DNA of 64,000 nucleotides from Trematomus loennbergii (Eukaryota > Chordata > Actinopteri > Perciformes > Nototheniidae). A model generated the notes under the pieces. The model was not told where the DNA came from, ran no database searches, and saw only the letters and a program-made list of their open reading frames with translations. The stretch lies in the NCBI GenBank assembly GCA_012861695.1, contig JAAOOA010000056.1, positions 6,778,707-6,842,706 of the forward strand. The letters are read 5' to 3'. Both the position numbers and the translations under genes were made by a program. How positions within the stretch are numbered: the first letter of the stretch is position 1; each line of letters begins with the position of its first letter. Of the stretch, positions 46,773-60,344 are shown one piece after another.

Positions 46773-48650
46773 TTCTCCTAACTGACTAAAATGAACAACA
46801 CCAAGTACATTGTGTTTCTGTTATCTTTGTCTATGGATGAAAGTGACAAAGATACAATCCATATTAATTGAGATTATAACTTCAAGATCTATTCTCTGCC
46901 CAACTACAGACAACCAGTCAGACAGTACCAGGGAGTTTGCCCTTTTGTCTGGATCACATCTGTAATCTCCTTTAAATACATTGACTGGAAGTGGGAGAAA
47001 AGTACAGTAGTCTGACTGCCTGCCACCACAGCTGGACAGAGAATGGCCACACAACTCAGATTTCATTCAAATCGGTATTTATCTTTTGGGAAGTGCATCA
47101 TTATGTGTAATATACTTAAATGTCAGAATAAAAATATGTCATACTTGCGTTTTGCAGTGGTTTTGAATTCGATATAAAATGATATTGTTTCTCCCAGATT
47201 TTGTCAAAAACCCGCAGATGAGGGGTTGCAGTCAGATGGATGGGGAAGTGCCAATATCAGCTGCTATATCAGTGAAGATAGACGCTGCTTGGCCGAGGTA
47301 CATTTTTCACGGAAAGATTTAAGAGGCTTTTAGTGGAACTTAACCATTATTCAATTTCTCCAAAATAAAGGTGATCATTTTTTTTTTTGCAACATGTGTG
47401 TGTTTTATGTATCCCTCCATCGTGAGGAATTTAGCTGCGTTTGCTCAGTGTTGATATTACTTGTTCCCAACTCAAACATGTTGTATACTTCAACATGTTT
47501 CAAAAGCTCTCAAATTAGGTGAAGATCAAACAACACCATAGAGCCATTCTTGTAGAGCCAACTGGAATAGTCAGCCAATACATCTTGTTTTTTCATAAAC
47601 ACTACACCGACACGGTACTAAAAGCTCAATATGTCTATGCAAGTCGGTACAGCTGAGTCTTACCAAGTGCAGCTTAGATGGCTAATCTTTGATATAGCAA
47701 AGTCTGACAATGACAACATAAAGTTGAGTCCAACTATGAAGAGTGTACGCCTACAAGCAGGGTCTGCCCTTAAAACTACTGTATTAATTGAAATCTATAC
47801 AATTACATGCTATTTTGATAACATAAGTGCTAATGCCAACTATGGCTAAATGCAGTACACTAGGTGGTGCAATCATAACAGCAACTAGTTGAGTATGGTA
47901 CGCTGGACACTTCTCTCACTCGACAACCAGCATATTGGCTACATAACAACAAACTCACACAATATCCCAAAAATACAATTATTCATGAGTTTTTTTTCAC
48001 TATTTAATAAATGCAACCATACAGTGACAACACACTAGTATGGTTGCAACAGTAGAAAAACTGTTCAAAAACTGTTTTTCTACAGTGTCAAAAGAAGCCA
48101 TCATCAAATGTCTAATTGGTTGATCAATAACGCTTATAGATAACCAACAGCAACGATTGTCCTTCCTGCTAAGGGTACAGCAGCAATGTGGTCAGGAAAC
48201 GCTTATTCATAGCCTTATGTTAGTGTCAGGCCTATTATTAGAATTCCCCCCTTTAGTTTAGTTAGTTGCAAACTCAACTTGACACTTCATCCCCAAGAGC
48301 CCTGCCCGGTGTTCAACTTTGGAGTTTCCCTGTGTATTCTACCAGGAATTTGCACTACCTTTACAGTTTTAACATCAAACAGCTATAAGCATTCCCTCTT
48401 CGTGAATATAAGATGCTCTATTGTTGTGCCAAGGCAATTAGTGCTGTGAAAATGTGCAAAGTTAACTACCTTTAACATGTGAAGTGTTATAGTAGGCTAC
48501 CAGTTATCCCTCTCCATCATGTTTTCCTTTAACAAAACCCAAGGCATGCCATATTCAACCATCTGCTGCTTTGAGGTTCTCTTCTTAAGAAAAGCTGTCA
48601 ATTCTGTTTGCTACTAATCTCTTACCATTTCACAGAATACATATTTGAAC

Positions 48651-49157
48651 CTCAGAAAACCTGATAATGATTCTCTTCAACAGGCACTGAAAGAAGCCAC
48701 TGGACCACTGGTGAAATGAAAGCAAATGTTTTCTCCTTTTGCATTGCTTTCATGTGCTGACCAATTTCCATGACCTTGAGGATTATGAAGTGCAGTAAAT
48801 TGTCTGTGTATTGTAAGCCAGTGGTTCTAAATTGTGTTTAAGTTTCATAGAAGGGGGATGCTTATGTGTTTACGCTCACATAAGCTGCATCAGGTTACTC
48901 AAAGGTGAATACACATTTTATTAAGACAGTGATTCTATACCCATGAGCTCACTGAAACAGTTCAGTCTTGTTTCATGTCAATCAACATCAATAATGCATA
49001 CCATAACAGGCAGCTAGCCAACAAAGGTTTAGTCTTATTTGATGGAAACAAACTCTGGGAATGTTTCAATTGAACAGGAGTGTACTTGAATAGACTGTCC
49101 TGGAGCACAGATGTACAAGTCCTCCTATTTGAGTTACTGACACGCAGATGGAAGATC
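48651..49157 (+). repeat. Intronic duplication, copy 2
   Basis: This is the second copy of the block at 46250-46772, offset about 2.4 kb and in the same orientation. It carries an insertion around 48860-48950 relative to copy 1. Confidence 0.75.
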
Positions 49158-49376
49158 ACAACATAACAACCATAGGACGGTGTTGTCTTTTTAAGTCTAG
49201 ATCATCACACAAGCAAAGCCTTTTCATCACGTTGCCTCGGTGCAGGCTTGTGTTTAAATGTATGTATTTGATATCATAACATGCAGGGAATAAACTTTAG
49301 TCCAAGGTATTTATGAAATGTTGATTTCTGATGGTCACTGATGAGGAAAGAAAACGTTCCTACCATTGAAAACACC

Positions 49377-49850
49377 TTAAAGGTCCCATGTCATGGCCAT
49401 TTCTACTGATCATAATTCCATTGTTGAGGTCTACTAGAATAGATTTATATTGTGCAATTTCCAAACTCACATTGGTTTCTCATACAGCATCTCTGTATAG
49501 TATGTGTATTCACTCTCTGTCCTAAACGACTTGTTGGAGCTCCTGCCCCCCCCCCTCCCTGTGAGCCCACTGTGCTCTATTGGTCAGCTGAGTCTACCAC
49601 TGAGTCTACCACTATGGTCTACCACTATGGTCTATCACCGTTACATCAGTGTTTATGTGTTACAATGCGTTAGCAACCAGAAAATGACACCAGTAATGGA
49701 CAAACAGATGAGAATGCTGCGTGGGGTCTGGGTGCCGTGTTGGCGGGACGTTGTGCGGCTCGCTGCTGTGAGGGGCGGACAGTGTGAGCTGGGTTAATTT
49801 CCTGCTTGCGTGGGGTCTGTGAGACAGCGAGACATCCGAATGGACGCGGG
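49377..49850 (-). mobile_element. TTAA MITE family A, reversed and incomplete
   Basis: The left end reads TTAA then AGGTCCCATGTCATGGCC, followed by the reverse complement of the family's right-hand segment (ATTCCATTGTTGAGGTCTAC). The other terminal repeat was not found. After about 49850 the sequence changes to a G-rich piece resembling a hAT-like fragment also seen near 33275. The copy is therefore truncated or interrupted. Confidence 0.65.
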
Positions 49851-52144
49851 AAGGGGGGGATGCTGAGGGGGCTGCAGCACCCCCATCTGCGAGGCTCCAC
49901 TAGCACCCGCATTTCTTTATTTTAGACCTACACTATAGAGTGGTGCTCTGATGAAGTATTTTGGTTTGCCGACCCAGAAGTTAGCATGGGACCCCCTGAC
50001 AAAAATAAATGTGATTTCTCTAATGGATTTCAGTATACTGCCATATTTCTGGTGCATAAATGCAATTGGCAAAAATAAAAAAGCTACCATAAAGCTATAA
50101 AAGAACTACATCAGGGTCTCATGGCTGTGTGTCACCAAGAGTTTGAAGATGTTTAATACTTTCATTTAGTCACTTGTTAGAAACTGCGTTTTTTATGACA
50201 CACGAAGCTTCAGGCATTCATACATTTATTGACGTATTTTAAGTCATAGAACAAAACGTGCAAATTTCGTCAGCTCGTGGTAACCAAAAACCTTATTTCA
50301 GGCTTCTAACCACCTTGATACGAGGGAACCGGAAGTGGTATAATGCCATTGTTTCCAGGGTTTTAGGACTCATTACTGCACCCCTCTATGACAGAAGACT
50401 TTGTAAGAGAAACATTGAACTCAGAGAAAATCGAATTTGCTTGCAGCGGTTATTTTAATTCAGATGTTTGCTAAACACCTTGCAGTTGTATGAAGGTAGG
50501 AAAAGACTATTGAGTGGATCAAGCTTTTGGCTATTGGACAACTGACGGGATTGACCAGAAGCAGACCACTGTTATACATTCTCCTTACCCAACATGGTGG
50601 TTCCTGTATCCAATACTCAAGTCTTTTAATTAAAAAAAACCTCCTTGTATAAACACAGTCCTTTGAAGACAGTTTAGTGTATCTTTGGATGGAGAAATAT
50701 TTAGGAATGGACTGCCATAACTTTTAAAGATTGACTGCTTCTCAATCAGACAAGCCTGACAGGCAACTAGACGTCTGATTCTGATTCAGAAGGCATTTGT
50801 GGCACAACACATGTAAGCATATTTAGGGAACTCCAACTAGGCTACAGTGGAGTCAGAGCTGTTTCAAGCATGACCCAGAACTGTACCACATCTCAGTGGG
50901 GCATGCTGGGGTGGATGTTGGACTCTGCCAGTTTAAATTACACACTATAGGGAAGCATTGGTTTTAATATCATGCAATCCAAGGGCCCTACAGAGAACTC
51001 TGAGACCCCCCTGAGTGACCATGCTATATTAAATGCAGTGTCAAATATGGCCATGTGGAGAATAAACATATGTTAGGATACATTTTGCATCCAGTAAAAG
51101 CTTTTCTTTACTTGGTATGTCAATTGCACTTTGTTAACTGTTCTACGCAGACAAGAGTTCTTGTTATTCAAACTGGTCACATTTACAGATTTTAATTGTT
51201 TATTTGACAATCAATGGAAAACATATTATGTTTTCATCAATATCAAAAAAATCTGCATTCCTTTTTGGAATCTGAACTAAAGTCAATTATGTTGTGGTTT
51301 GGAGATTCAGGGAGGGGCAGCGAATCACCATTCCTATCTGTATATCCTTGAGGTCCAGGCAAGCATTGTCTCAAGCGACATCTAATTCAACCATAATCTG
51401 TCCAGTTATCAGCCAAACAGTCAGGACAGGGCCAGCCAATAACACATTATTAAATCACCAGGGCTTAAAGCCAAAGCTTGATAAAGGAAACTCCACAAGC
51501 CCTTATAAAGCACCTTTGTTCTTTACACAACAGGGGAACGTTCATAAATGGATCTTCGAAGACCTTTCAAGGCTTCAGCTCGATAGGTGGTAGCTGAAGC
51601 CATTCCTTTTTTCACAAATAATAGACTAAAGTGCTCCCACACAACAGTGCCTAGACTATACAGGCTTTACTGATAACCAGTTTCTCTTTTTGTCCCTTGA
51701 AGTTTACCAGACCACACTGGTAAACAAGACAATGTCATACAACTAGGACCTTTAACATCCACACTGCTGATGTGAATGGTGCATTTCCACCATTCCATTA
51801 GTCTCCAAGGCTGCTACTTTTATTAGCTTTCCCTTTCAGAACTATCATACTAAAACTGCCTTTATTTTATGCCACAAAGCTATCTCACCCATACATGACA
51901 TTTCTACTAAACAGTGTCAAGGCATTAAGTTAACCAAGCCAACTCATACAATAACACTATTCATATATTGTATTAATAAAAGGCTGTGATACAAAAGGGT
52001 GTCTTGTGGATGTGGGTGTCTCAAGATCTGTACATCTATGTACAGAACTTCTGCCACATTGACAAATACGCTTTCAAATATGGAAACATATAAAAAACAA
52101 CAATATTAAAACCTGATGCCGCAGACCCAAATTCAGCAGTTGTC

Positions 52145-52949
52145 TTAAAGGTCCCATGTCATGCTTTTCCGGTTATTACTTGTCCCCTTGTGTGTTATGT
52201 AGCTTTTTATGCATGTTAACGGTCTGCAAAGTCACAAACCCTCAAAGTACACCCTGTAGTGAGTAAAACTCGAAAATACCTGTCTATGCTGCCCCAGAAT
52301 GCCTCGTTGGAGATTTTTCTTTTTCAATTTTTTTCTTCCAGAGTATGGTGACGTAACGATACCCAGGTCCAATGGACCAATCCGCGGAGCTCCTCACACA
52401 CACACTCACTCAGCCTTATCTTTTCTCAGCGGCGGCTGCGCGGATCTCTGCACACAGCCAGGCTGTGAGTGTGTGTGTGTGCTCAGGCTGAGTTCTGCGG
52501 TGTCTCGCAGTCTCGCAGACCCCACGCAGCAACCAGGAAACGACACCAGTAATCCAGCTCACACAAGGGCGGAGCAGCGAGCCGCGCAACGTCCCGCCAA
52601 CACGGCACCCAGACCCCATGCAGCATTCTCATCTGTTTGTCATTACTGGTCATTTTCTGGTTGCTAACAAACGCCATTGTAACACATTAACACTGATGTC
52701 CAGCTGTAACGGTGGTTGACTCATCAGAACAGAGTGGTGAGCTGACCAATCAGAGCACAGTGGGCTCATAGGGAGGGGGGCAGGAGCTCCAACAAGCGTT
52801 TAGGACAGAGAGTGAATACACATACTATACAGAGATGCTGTATGAGAAAACCAATGTGATTTTGGAACATTGAACAATGTAAATATTTCTAGTAGACCTC
52901 AACAATGGAATTATGATCAGTAGAAATGGCCATGTCATGGGACCTTTAA
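52145..52949 (+). mobile_element. TTAA MITE family A, intact ends (805 bp)
   Basis: This is the best-preserved copy: TTAA, a 15-bp perfect terminal inverted repeat (AGGTCCCATGTCATG and its complement) and TTAA again. The conserved left third (CCGGTTATTACTTGTCCCC) and right third (ACCTCAACAATG) match the other copies. The centre differs and contains the reverse complement of sequence in the 49377 copy (GGGTGCCGTGTTGGCGGGAC). It lies in the last BCKDHB intron. Confidence 0.85.
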
Positions 52950-55439
52950 GAACTTCATTTCTACATTTTTCAGGGGCTCAGCAGTCAGACTCAACCTGTC
53001 AACAGACTAATTGTAAGCCAAGTAAACAAAACAAAAATTAAACACTGCTTGGCTTACAGCTTGATTTTTGGCTGCTTGAGAAAGACCAATATCAAATACT
53101 AGCACATTATCTGTAGTGTTGCATGTTCTTTAAATTATAAACTGATGTTGACTTTCTCAAGGTTCCATTAAAAAGACAAGAGAGAGCCCATCGTGGAATC
53201 AGACCTGTAGGTTTTCTTTTTCTCCGTAGATCAAGAGGCTTACTTCCAATTAAAATGCCTCAAAATTCTTTTTTGCTTAGTTTGTATGTCTCTGTTTACC
53301 TATCATAGGGCACTTAATGGTAACGAACATAACTGAATAAAAAAGAAATTATTGAACGATCTTGCTTGTCGGCCACAAACATGCTCTAAAAAAAATGATA
53401 TAGAAGTTGAGCTTTTTTAAAATTTGCAGGCTATTATGACAAATGCATTCCAACACAAAGGAAGCATCCCTAAATGCAGACAATGCCTTTTTCCAGTTTA
53501 AGCGCTATCTTGAAAGCGGTTAAACTACCCAGATTCGTATCTCCTTGAGTATCCTTGCTTTATTAAACGTGGTCCTTTGAAGAATGTGGTGGCTCATAAC
53601 CGTCTTCTGTGTGATATGTTAAAGATTTATTTTGGGTTGAACTGTCAAATTTGTTGGGAAAATACTGAATGTACTCTTCCAATATCAGAGTAGCACATGA
53701 TAACAAAGGCCCTACGTAGCTGTGTACATGACAGGATGTATGATTACCTAGAAGAGCATCAGGACTGTTTTAGGCATATGATAGCTATGTGATTAACATG
53801 ATGATTCAGCCTCTATGGAGATAGATATATGACAAGCATGATCATTTCTGACGAGGGTCTTAGCTAATCTGAACTAAGCATAGAATACTGCTTTGAACCG
53901 GTATACATGTATCTTGTGACTGAATAACACCCTCTCTTGTATGTAAAGCATCTGAAGGACACTGTTCTGGAACTAGTTGTCCCATAAGCTCTGTATGTGA
54001 TGACTACTTCCATTCTTGCAAGGATAATAAATACATGTATCCTGATATTGAAGATCAAGCCGGTGACGAGTGATATTTTTCCAACAAAATTCAATTGAGA
54101 AAGAAGCTCTGAGATTATCAGGCACTTTCATCCTTCCAGTTATGGAGCAAGGCAAATCTTGATATCCACAAACTAAAGCAGAAAAGACCTGCTTTAGTCC
54201 CAAGTGCTTGAAACTGGCTCAACGCAAAAACACTAAACGCTTCACTTAGAAAGGAATACTTTTTGGGTATTAAAGGGTACTGAGGGTTATCATACATTGT
54301 ATTTGTTAGGAAGCCAAAATAAACATATCTCTTTGTCTTTGAAGAAGTAATATACATTATATAATGTAGTGTTTAACAGCGTGATTGAGGTCAAGATGCA
54401 TCCTTTAAAAACAGTACAGCAGTGTATCTGAGGCTATGTGAATACTGCAGATAGAAGGCAATCAGTGAACACACCAACAACTTACATCACCCGTACACAA
54501 TGTGAAAACGTGGAAATGAGGACGATGAGTCATTGGCCATTCAAGCCCTCTCTGACAGAGGAGAGAGCAACGTCTGACTGGCAGTAAACGAGGAGAGGAT
54601 CAATTTTCTTGTCCTTCTCCAACTGAGTTCATGCACATTAACAAGTAAAAGGCTGCAGGTAACAAATGCAGTGTTGTGCATACACTTAGGGCCATGAATT
54701 CTAAAGTGGCAGGTATTCAGAGGGGAGTTGTATTCACTGCTCACATGGAGAAAACACCCACATACTGAAGATAATTATCTCACCACACAGATAGATATAA
54801 TTAGGATGATGAGAAGGGGAAGACTTTTCATTTAGTCATGCATCGCACTTAGCTCAGAATTGGTCATCGGCTGTCTCTGGCACGTCTTTGTTACAGTGTC
54901 AAGGCCTTTTGTATTGGCAGCAACACACAATATTTCAGGCACCTTATATGGATAGTTAGACCCACTGTATCAACACTCTCAGATGAGTAGTACAAGCTTA
55001 CAAAACACTGTAGAGAACTAATGGAGGTGCTACTCTGTAGAATCTAATTACTTATACAGTGTTTACTTTTATTTAGAATCATTTTCCCCTCCATTTTGTT
55101 AAGAGACTCCACAACTAATCAACAAGTGATTTGAAAGAAAATAATAATACATTTTAATAATAATGAATTGTTGAATTCATTTTTCATGTAAAGAAAATTG
55201 CAGTTTCCTGCCTTTCAAATATGATGATATCCTGCTATTTCAGCAAATGTTTTTGTTATGGACCGACAGAAGATATTGAAAGACATCTTCTTTGCCTCTG
55301 AGGTTTTTACTGTTTTTGGTGTGTTTCTATCTTTTATCAGCCCAACCATACTTGTTAAGAGTTGCTACCAGTTATTCCTGTTTGCAATGTTCTCATATGT
55401 AAAGAAAACCAAATGTATTTCTTAAATGCTTGAATACCT

Positions 55440-55760
55440 GAACTTTAATCTTCAAAAAAGTGCTTTATTTTTCTCTTACTGTTTGTGCGGCAGTAGCTCT
55501 TTTCACCTAAAACCAGAGCCCAATCTGCTAGGATTGATTAGCTGGCCAGCTCTGTTGCAAATGGTCAACCGCTTAGAGAAGTGGCCCTTTGCCCATCACG
55601 TACAATGTGCTGGAGCACTAACCAATAGAAGTGCAAGCATTACATATTAATGTCACTATAATACGGAAGAAAACTAAAGTTGTCAAATGTAGGCATTTAA
55701 GGCGGGGGGGAGAGAAATCCCTCCGGAGGGAACTATGGTGTTCTGTAATACAGAGAGTGC
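55440..55760 (+). mobile_element. MITE family B fragment
   Basis: The internal blocks match 29224-29632: CTTTATTTTTCTCTTACTG, TGGCCAGCTCTGTTGCAAAT, GGTCAACCGCTTAGAGAAG and the CTCCGGAGGGAACT block. Clear ends were not located, so the limits are approximate. It lies just left of the BCKDHB penultimate exon. Confidence 0.6.
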
Positions 55761-56115
55761 CGTTTCTGTAATTTCTAAACAAATCAATCAATCAATTTGA
55801 AGTACAGAAGGTTTTAAAGTGCCTCTATATGCTAACACCAGCATGTACATTTCACTTTCACCTCACACTGCATATTTGCCTTGATGTCTTCCCTTACGTC
55901 TCATGCCCCCTCCTGGTTTGGCACACCACAAAGTTTTACACCATTGCTTTCGGGCAATTTGTGAAAGCCCAAATAGCTTTATTACAAAGTGGGACTTTAA
56001 TTGCTCCCTGTTAAGACCAATAGCTTTGAAGATCACCTCAAGCCCCTGGGAGCTACAGACCCCAATAAAGTGTCATGAAACCGTGTGTTCTGATTCAAAG
56101 ACGGCACACACTAAC

Positions 56116-56202
56116 CTGTACTGAAGAGCTGATTTCAGCAGCAAAGCCTCCGGTTATTGGTGCCTCATGACTGATGAGCAGGCGTCCGGTTTTCACCACC
56201 GA
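56116..56202 (-). CDS. bckdhb: BCKDHB penultimate exon (transketolase C-terminal domain)
   Basis: This 87-nt exon encodes 29 residues on the minus strand: [15 protein letters not shown] followed by [14 protein letters not shown]. It matches the vertebrate BCKDHB segment just before [10 protein letters not shown], with the HEAP and GGF residues typical of the E1-beta/transketolase C-terminal domain. The splice signals are clean: a TTTTTCAG acceptor to the right (56203-56210) and a GTTAGT donor to the left (56110-56115). Both exon boundaries are in phase 0, so the exon could be skipped without a frameshift. Skipping would remove part of the domain core and should inactivate the protein. The remaining upstream exons (mitochondrial presequence, thiamine-diphosphate-contacting N-terminal half) were looked for between 56203 and 64000 and not found, so they lie beyond the window. 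Confidence 0.97.
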
Positions 56203-56820
56203 CTGAAAAACAAAAGACAGACACAGATTATTACAGAATGTTCCCTACTTTCATGGTTTAAAGCCCTTAAAATGTATCTTTAAAAATGAAACCGAGAGAT
56301 TTAGGCACATTTCAGTTCATATTTACCATTTTATCTCAAAAGGTGAGCAAAATAGAAAATCATTCAAAAGAAAGTACGTCAAGCACTCCAAGTCAAAACT
56401 GACACTACTTCACCATCAGCATCTAAAACTCTCTTTAAATGTGCAATTCAGCATTAATATCTTTATTAATACTTATACACCACTGCATATGTTGCAGTAT
56501 AAACATTTTGTAATATATACTGTTTCTTATAAATTGTACAATGTGCACATTTCCCTTATGTTTATATCATTTTTACTTTAACCTCTTGTCGAAATAACTA
56601 TTTTATGTGTCTTTTTTTCCACCATTTAACTTTTTTTGACTTCTTATGTTTATATAAATATTGTATTAATGTTATTCTAAATAAAGCAACCCAATTCCCC
56701 TCCTCAATGAAGTAGTATTACATTCTAAAAACTCATAACTTTGTTTTGGAATATTCACACAGGTACCTTTTACCAGTTGGTCTCTGTTCAAATGTAACAG
56801 TGGTTCTGACTGTGTGCTGT

Positions 56821-56905
56821 GGTATGTATCTGCATGTGGTATGTATCTGCATGTGGTATGTATCTGCATGTGGTATGTATCTGCATGTGGTATGTATCTG
56901 CATGT
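56821..56905 (+). repeat. 17-bp minisatellite, 5 units
   Basis: Five identical head-to-tail copies of GGTATGTATCTGCATGT, in the BCKDHB intron 0.6 kb upstream of the penultimate exon. Confidence 0.97.
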
Positions 56906-58008
56906 GGTTGCTGCTGTGCTGTGTGTTGCTATGTGTGCATGTATACAATGGATGCGACACAAGAGTATGAGCTGCTGGGCTGATTTAGGCTGGTATACAG
57001 GGCCAACGGGACAATCATGGACATTAGAGGTCTCAGTCTCCCAGGCATTTACATTTGGCTTTTCAGCAACCTGACATTACTGCAGAAGGATGCCTCTGCT
57101 CCACCCGTTATCTACGACAGCATAAAACCAAAACTGTACTTTAATCTCAATAACTTGCCACTGGTCCAGACCAAAGCTATGTCTGTTCTATGCAACTTCA
57201 GCAAACAATTCCTCTCCTCTGTCCAGTTGTTGTATTTTTCAAAAACATTTGGGAAATATCTCTAAACCTTAAGAATCATTACCAATGTCAAAGGACATGT
57301 CTTTGAAAACCTTCAATAGGATTTAAAAAAAATGTACAAGTGTGACTGTTATCCTGGTCTGCATTCAGGAATGATTGTTGATTTTACATTGAAATATCAC
57401 CTCTGAATAATACAGTCTTCATTTGAACACAGCGGGGTAAATATCACACACCTCTCTCTTTCCTCGAAGCCACAAACCATGCCAAACTAAATAAGCCACT
57501 GAAAAGGCACCGCACATCAATATGGCACTGTAAATAGGTCCTGACATTTTTTCCCTTCAACCAGACCGCATAGCATCAAACACAGGGGCATTCTGGGGCT
57601 TCGTGCTGATGCTAAACAGGCAAATGTTTACATTGCTGAGGTCCTGAGTTTGGCAGTGAAGCACTAAATAACTGTGGCTATCTGTGTCACACTGGTATCT
57701 GGGGCTGAAGAAGTCAGCACTGTGACACTCTGGGGCACCAATACTTGATATGCCTCTTTCTGGTGGGGGACATTGTATAAAGAGGATTCTCAGAGCTAAA
57801 TTGAATGCTCATGTCAGTTTAAAAAGGGGCGAATGAGTTCAGAGCGAACAAATCACTGATTATATGACACTACTTTCAGGAATGTGGAAGTTAATAACAA
57901 TACTGGAAGACAATAATAACACTTGTCAGCCGGCACATTGAGAAGGAATCAAGCGAGGGGCTGAGAGTAGGGCGATGTCTGAATATGACATGTTGCTGTG
58001 AGCTTTGC

Positions 58009-59172
58009 TTAAGCCTGCGTCACACTGTCCCGAAATTGACACCAGATGGACACACGATAAAGGAAATGTTCAAATTCGGCTCTGATCGTAACAACATCGG
58101 GTCATTCGTGAGGGCATCTTAAGCCATCGTATGACCGCCGGTGGAGTTTCTCAGGCTCCGGCAGCAACTTTGTGAGCAGTGGCAAAAATCCAAAAAATTG
58201 TAGAAGACCTTGCGAAGGTTCATTTTCGTGTTGAATTTGTGTGTCCATTTTGCCCTTCGTAAGGCCATCGTGAGGGCATCTTGTCAAATCGTGTCATCTT
58301 CGTCTTTACTTTGTGATCATCGGTGCCATCGGGTATTTTTCGCCTCACGAAGACAATACGAAGGAAACAAGAAGCTGCCCGATTGTCTAGGAAGGCAACA
58401 CGACTACGTGAAGCCCTCGCAATGCCGTCATGTAGCCATCGTATTATAGTACGATGACATCGAGATGGGACCACAGTGTCGGGAAGAGAGCCGAATTTGA
58501 GTAGCTCAAGCGTTTCCCATGTGTCATGTAACGTGGACAGTCAGTCCTGAGCAACTCTACAGAGCAGAGGCGTGTGTAACTCTCAAAGCTTCAATCAAAA
58601 TTCAGTTCCTGCAGAATGGCATACTTTGATGATGAGACAACCAGGAAAAGAAGGCAGCAGCATTGCTTCTTTTTTACATTACATTACATGTTAGACGTTT
58701 TTATCCAAAGCGACACAACGACATGCTGACTGCAGTGGGGTTTGAACCTGTGCCCCCTGATCCCAACACCAAGGCTCTATCCACTGCACCACACGCCTGT
58801 GTCTCTGTCTTTTGATGCACCTCAGAGAACATGATGAGCAACTCTTACAGGCCCAGCACCTCCTCTTACAGGTAAAATGTCTTATTTCACTTTGTCATTT
58901 CTTACCATTTGTGACCTAGTTCGAACGCATCGTACTCTCAATACGATGTCGTGTAGCCATCGTGTGGCCTTCGTGTGTCCTGCGGGTATAAACTACTATA
59001 AAAATTCACATCTTCGTGTTGCCTTCGTGTGTGGTTCGGGTGCCATCGTACTTGCTTCGGCTGTTGCTTGGCTGTTGACCAAGTTCGGGGCCATCTTCGT
59101 GCGAAATTCACAATTCCATATTCGTGTGTCCATCTGGTGTCAATGTTTCGGGACAGTGTGACGCCATCCTTA
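58009..59172. mobile_element. TIR element with about 40-bp inverted ends (1.16 kb)
   Basis: A 40-bp inverted repeat begins CGTCACACTGTCCCGAAA on the left (58018-58057) and is mirrored at 59122-59163 with a 2-nt insertion. The interior is full of short repeats built on CCATCGT and CTTCGTGTG, plus internal inversions such as CATCGTA/TACGATG (58437-58456) and AAATTCGGCTCT (58073) against AGAGCCGAATTT (58488). A SINE is inserted at 58675-58799. There is no transposase. The superfamily is unassigned. Confidence 0.75.
58675..58799 (-). mobile_element. tRNA-derived SINE, nested in a TIR element
   Basis: The minus strand has a tRNA-like head with a degenerate A box (GGTGCAGTGGATAGAG) and B box (GGTTCAAACCC). 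It then has ACTGCAGTCAGCATGTCGTT and a TTTGGATAAAAACGTCTAAC tail as in the SINE at 7422. It lacks the middle part of that copy. It sits inside the element at 58009-59172. Confidence 0.75.
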
Positions 59173-60079
59173 GCGCGATGACTCATACAGGTGTGGTAGT
59201 GCCCAATCCTTTACCCAATCAGCCATGATGCTCTTACCCGGTCCCCATCTCGCACACACTCTACGCACAGATACTGTTGACATCATTTCTAATTTACACT
59301 GACACAAGCATCAGCCTGATATCCCTGTTGCTCTTCTAACCGAGGGGAGGCCCATGATATTGCTAGCTGCATTAGGAGTGCATTCTTCAGATGCTTTGGA
59401 CACAAAAGAAACCTGCCACTGTTTTTACAATATCGTGGGATAGAATTTCAGGCTCAGGGGCCTTGGGAAAACTTGTTGCCCAGTTGATAGACCTGACCCA
59501 AAACCATACTGCATAAAAACACAAGTGACAGTAACCTGCCAAGTGGCACTAATTCAGTTAGCCAACTAGTGGTGCATGTGAGCTTATCTCAATATGTAAA
59601 ACAAATACAAAACTAAGGCAAAATTCAGTAATATCTGTCACAGCGATGTGGAGTTTACATAAACAGTAACAAAAAACACAATTCCTCTCAATTCTTTCTC
59701 AGTGATGTAGTCAACTGTAGCCAACACATTGCATGCTTAAGTCACCATGCTGTGTGCGCACATTGTTAATGCTAACATGCTGATGTTTATTAGATGTATT
59801 CTTTACTACATCTTTGCTCTTAATTAAGTGTTTAGAAGAAGGGCTGATAAGGGGCTGAGTAAATCATTAGTCGAGAATAGGGGCTAATGGAAATCTCATT
59901 ATTTTTTGCCTAATTTACGTCACAATGAAAGTATGGACATAAAATATTTTGACCTTAAAAGAAGCTAGAAGAAATGACGAGGCCTAACTGAACATATTAG
60001 GTTTTATTCTCTAGACAACATAAATATACTTGCCCATATCTAATGGTAATCTCTCCAATGGTTTTCTGAAATCTTCACT

Positions 60080-60344
60080 TTAAAGGGGTCCAATCATGAT
60101 CATTTTCAGGTTCATATTGGTATTTAGATTTTTCGATTGTGACATGTTTTAATGTTCAAAAAGCTCTTTATTTTTCTCATACTGCCTGTGCTGCAGCACC
60201 TCTTTTCACCCTCTGTCTGAAACCAGAGACTCCCTCTGGAGGGAACTTTTTAGCCTTTGCAGACCATTTACATGCACACAAATCCTATATAAAAACACAC
60301 TACAGGAAAGGGTAAACCCCAAAAGCATAATAGGGCCCCTTTAA
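60080..60344 (+). mobile_element. TTAA MITE family B (265 bp)
   Basis: TTAA at both ends, with AGGGGTCCAATCATG at the left and GCATAATAGGGCCCCT at the right. The middle shares ATGTTCAAAAAGCTCTTTAT and ACTCCCTCTGGAGGGAAC with copies at 29224 and near 55440. It lies in the BCKDHB upstream intron. Confidence 0.75.
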
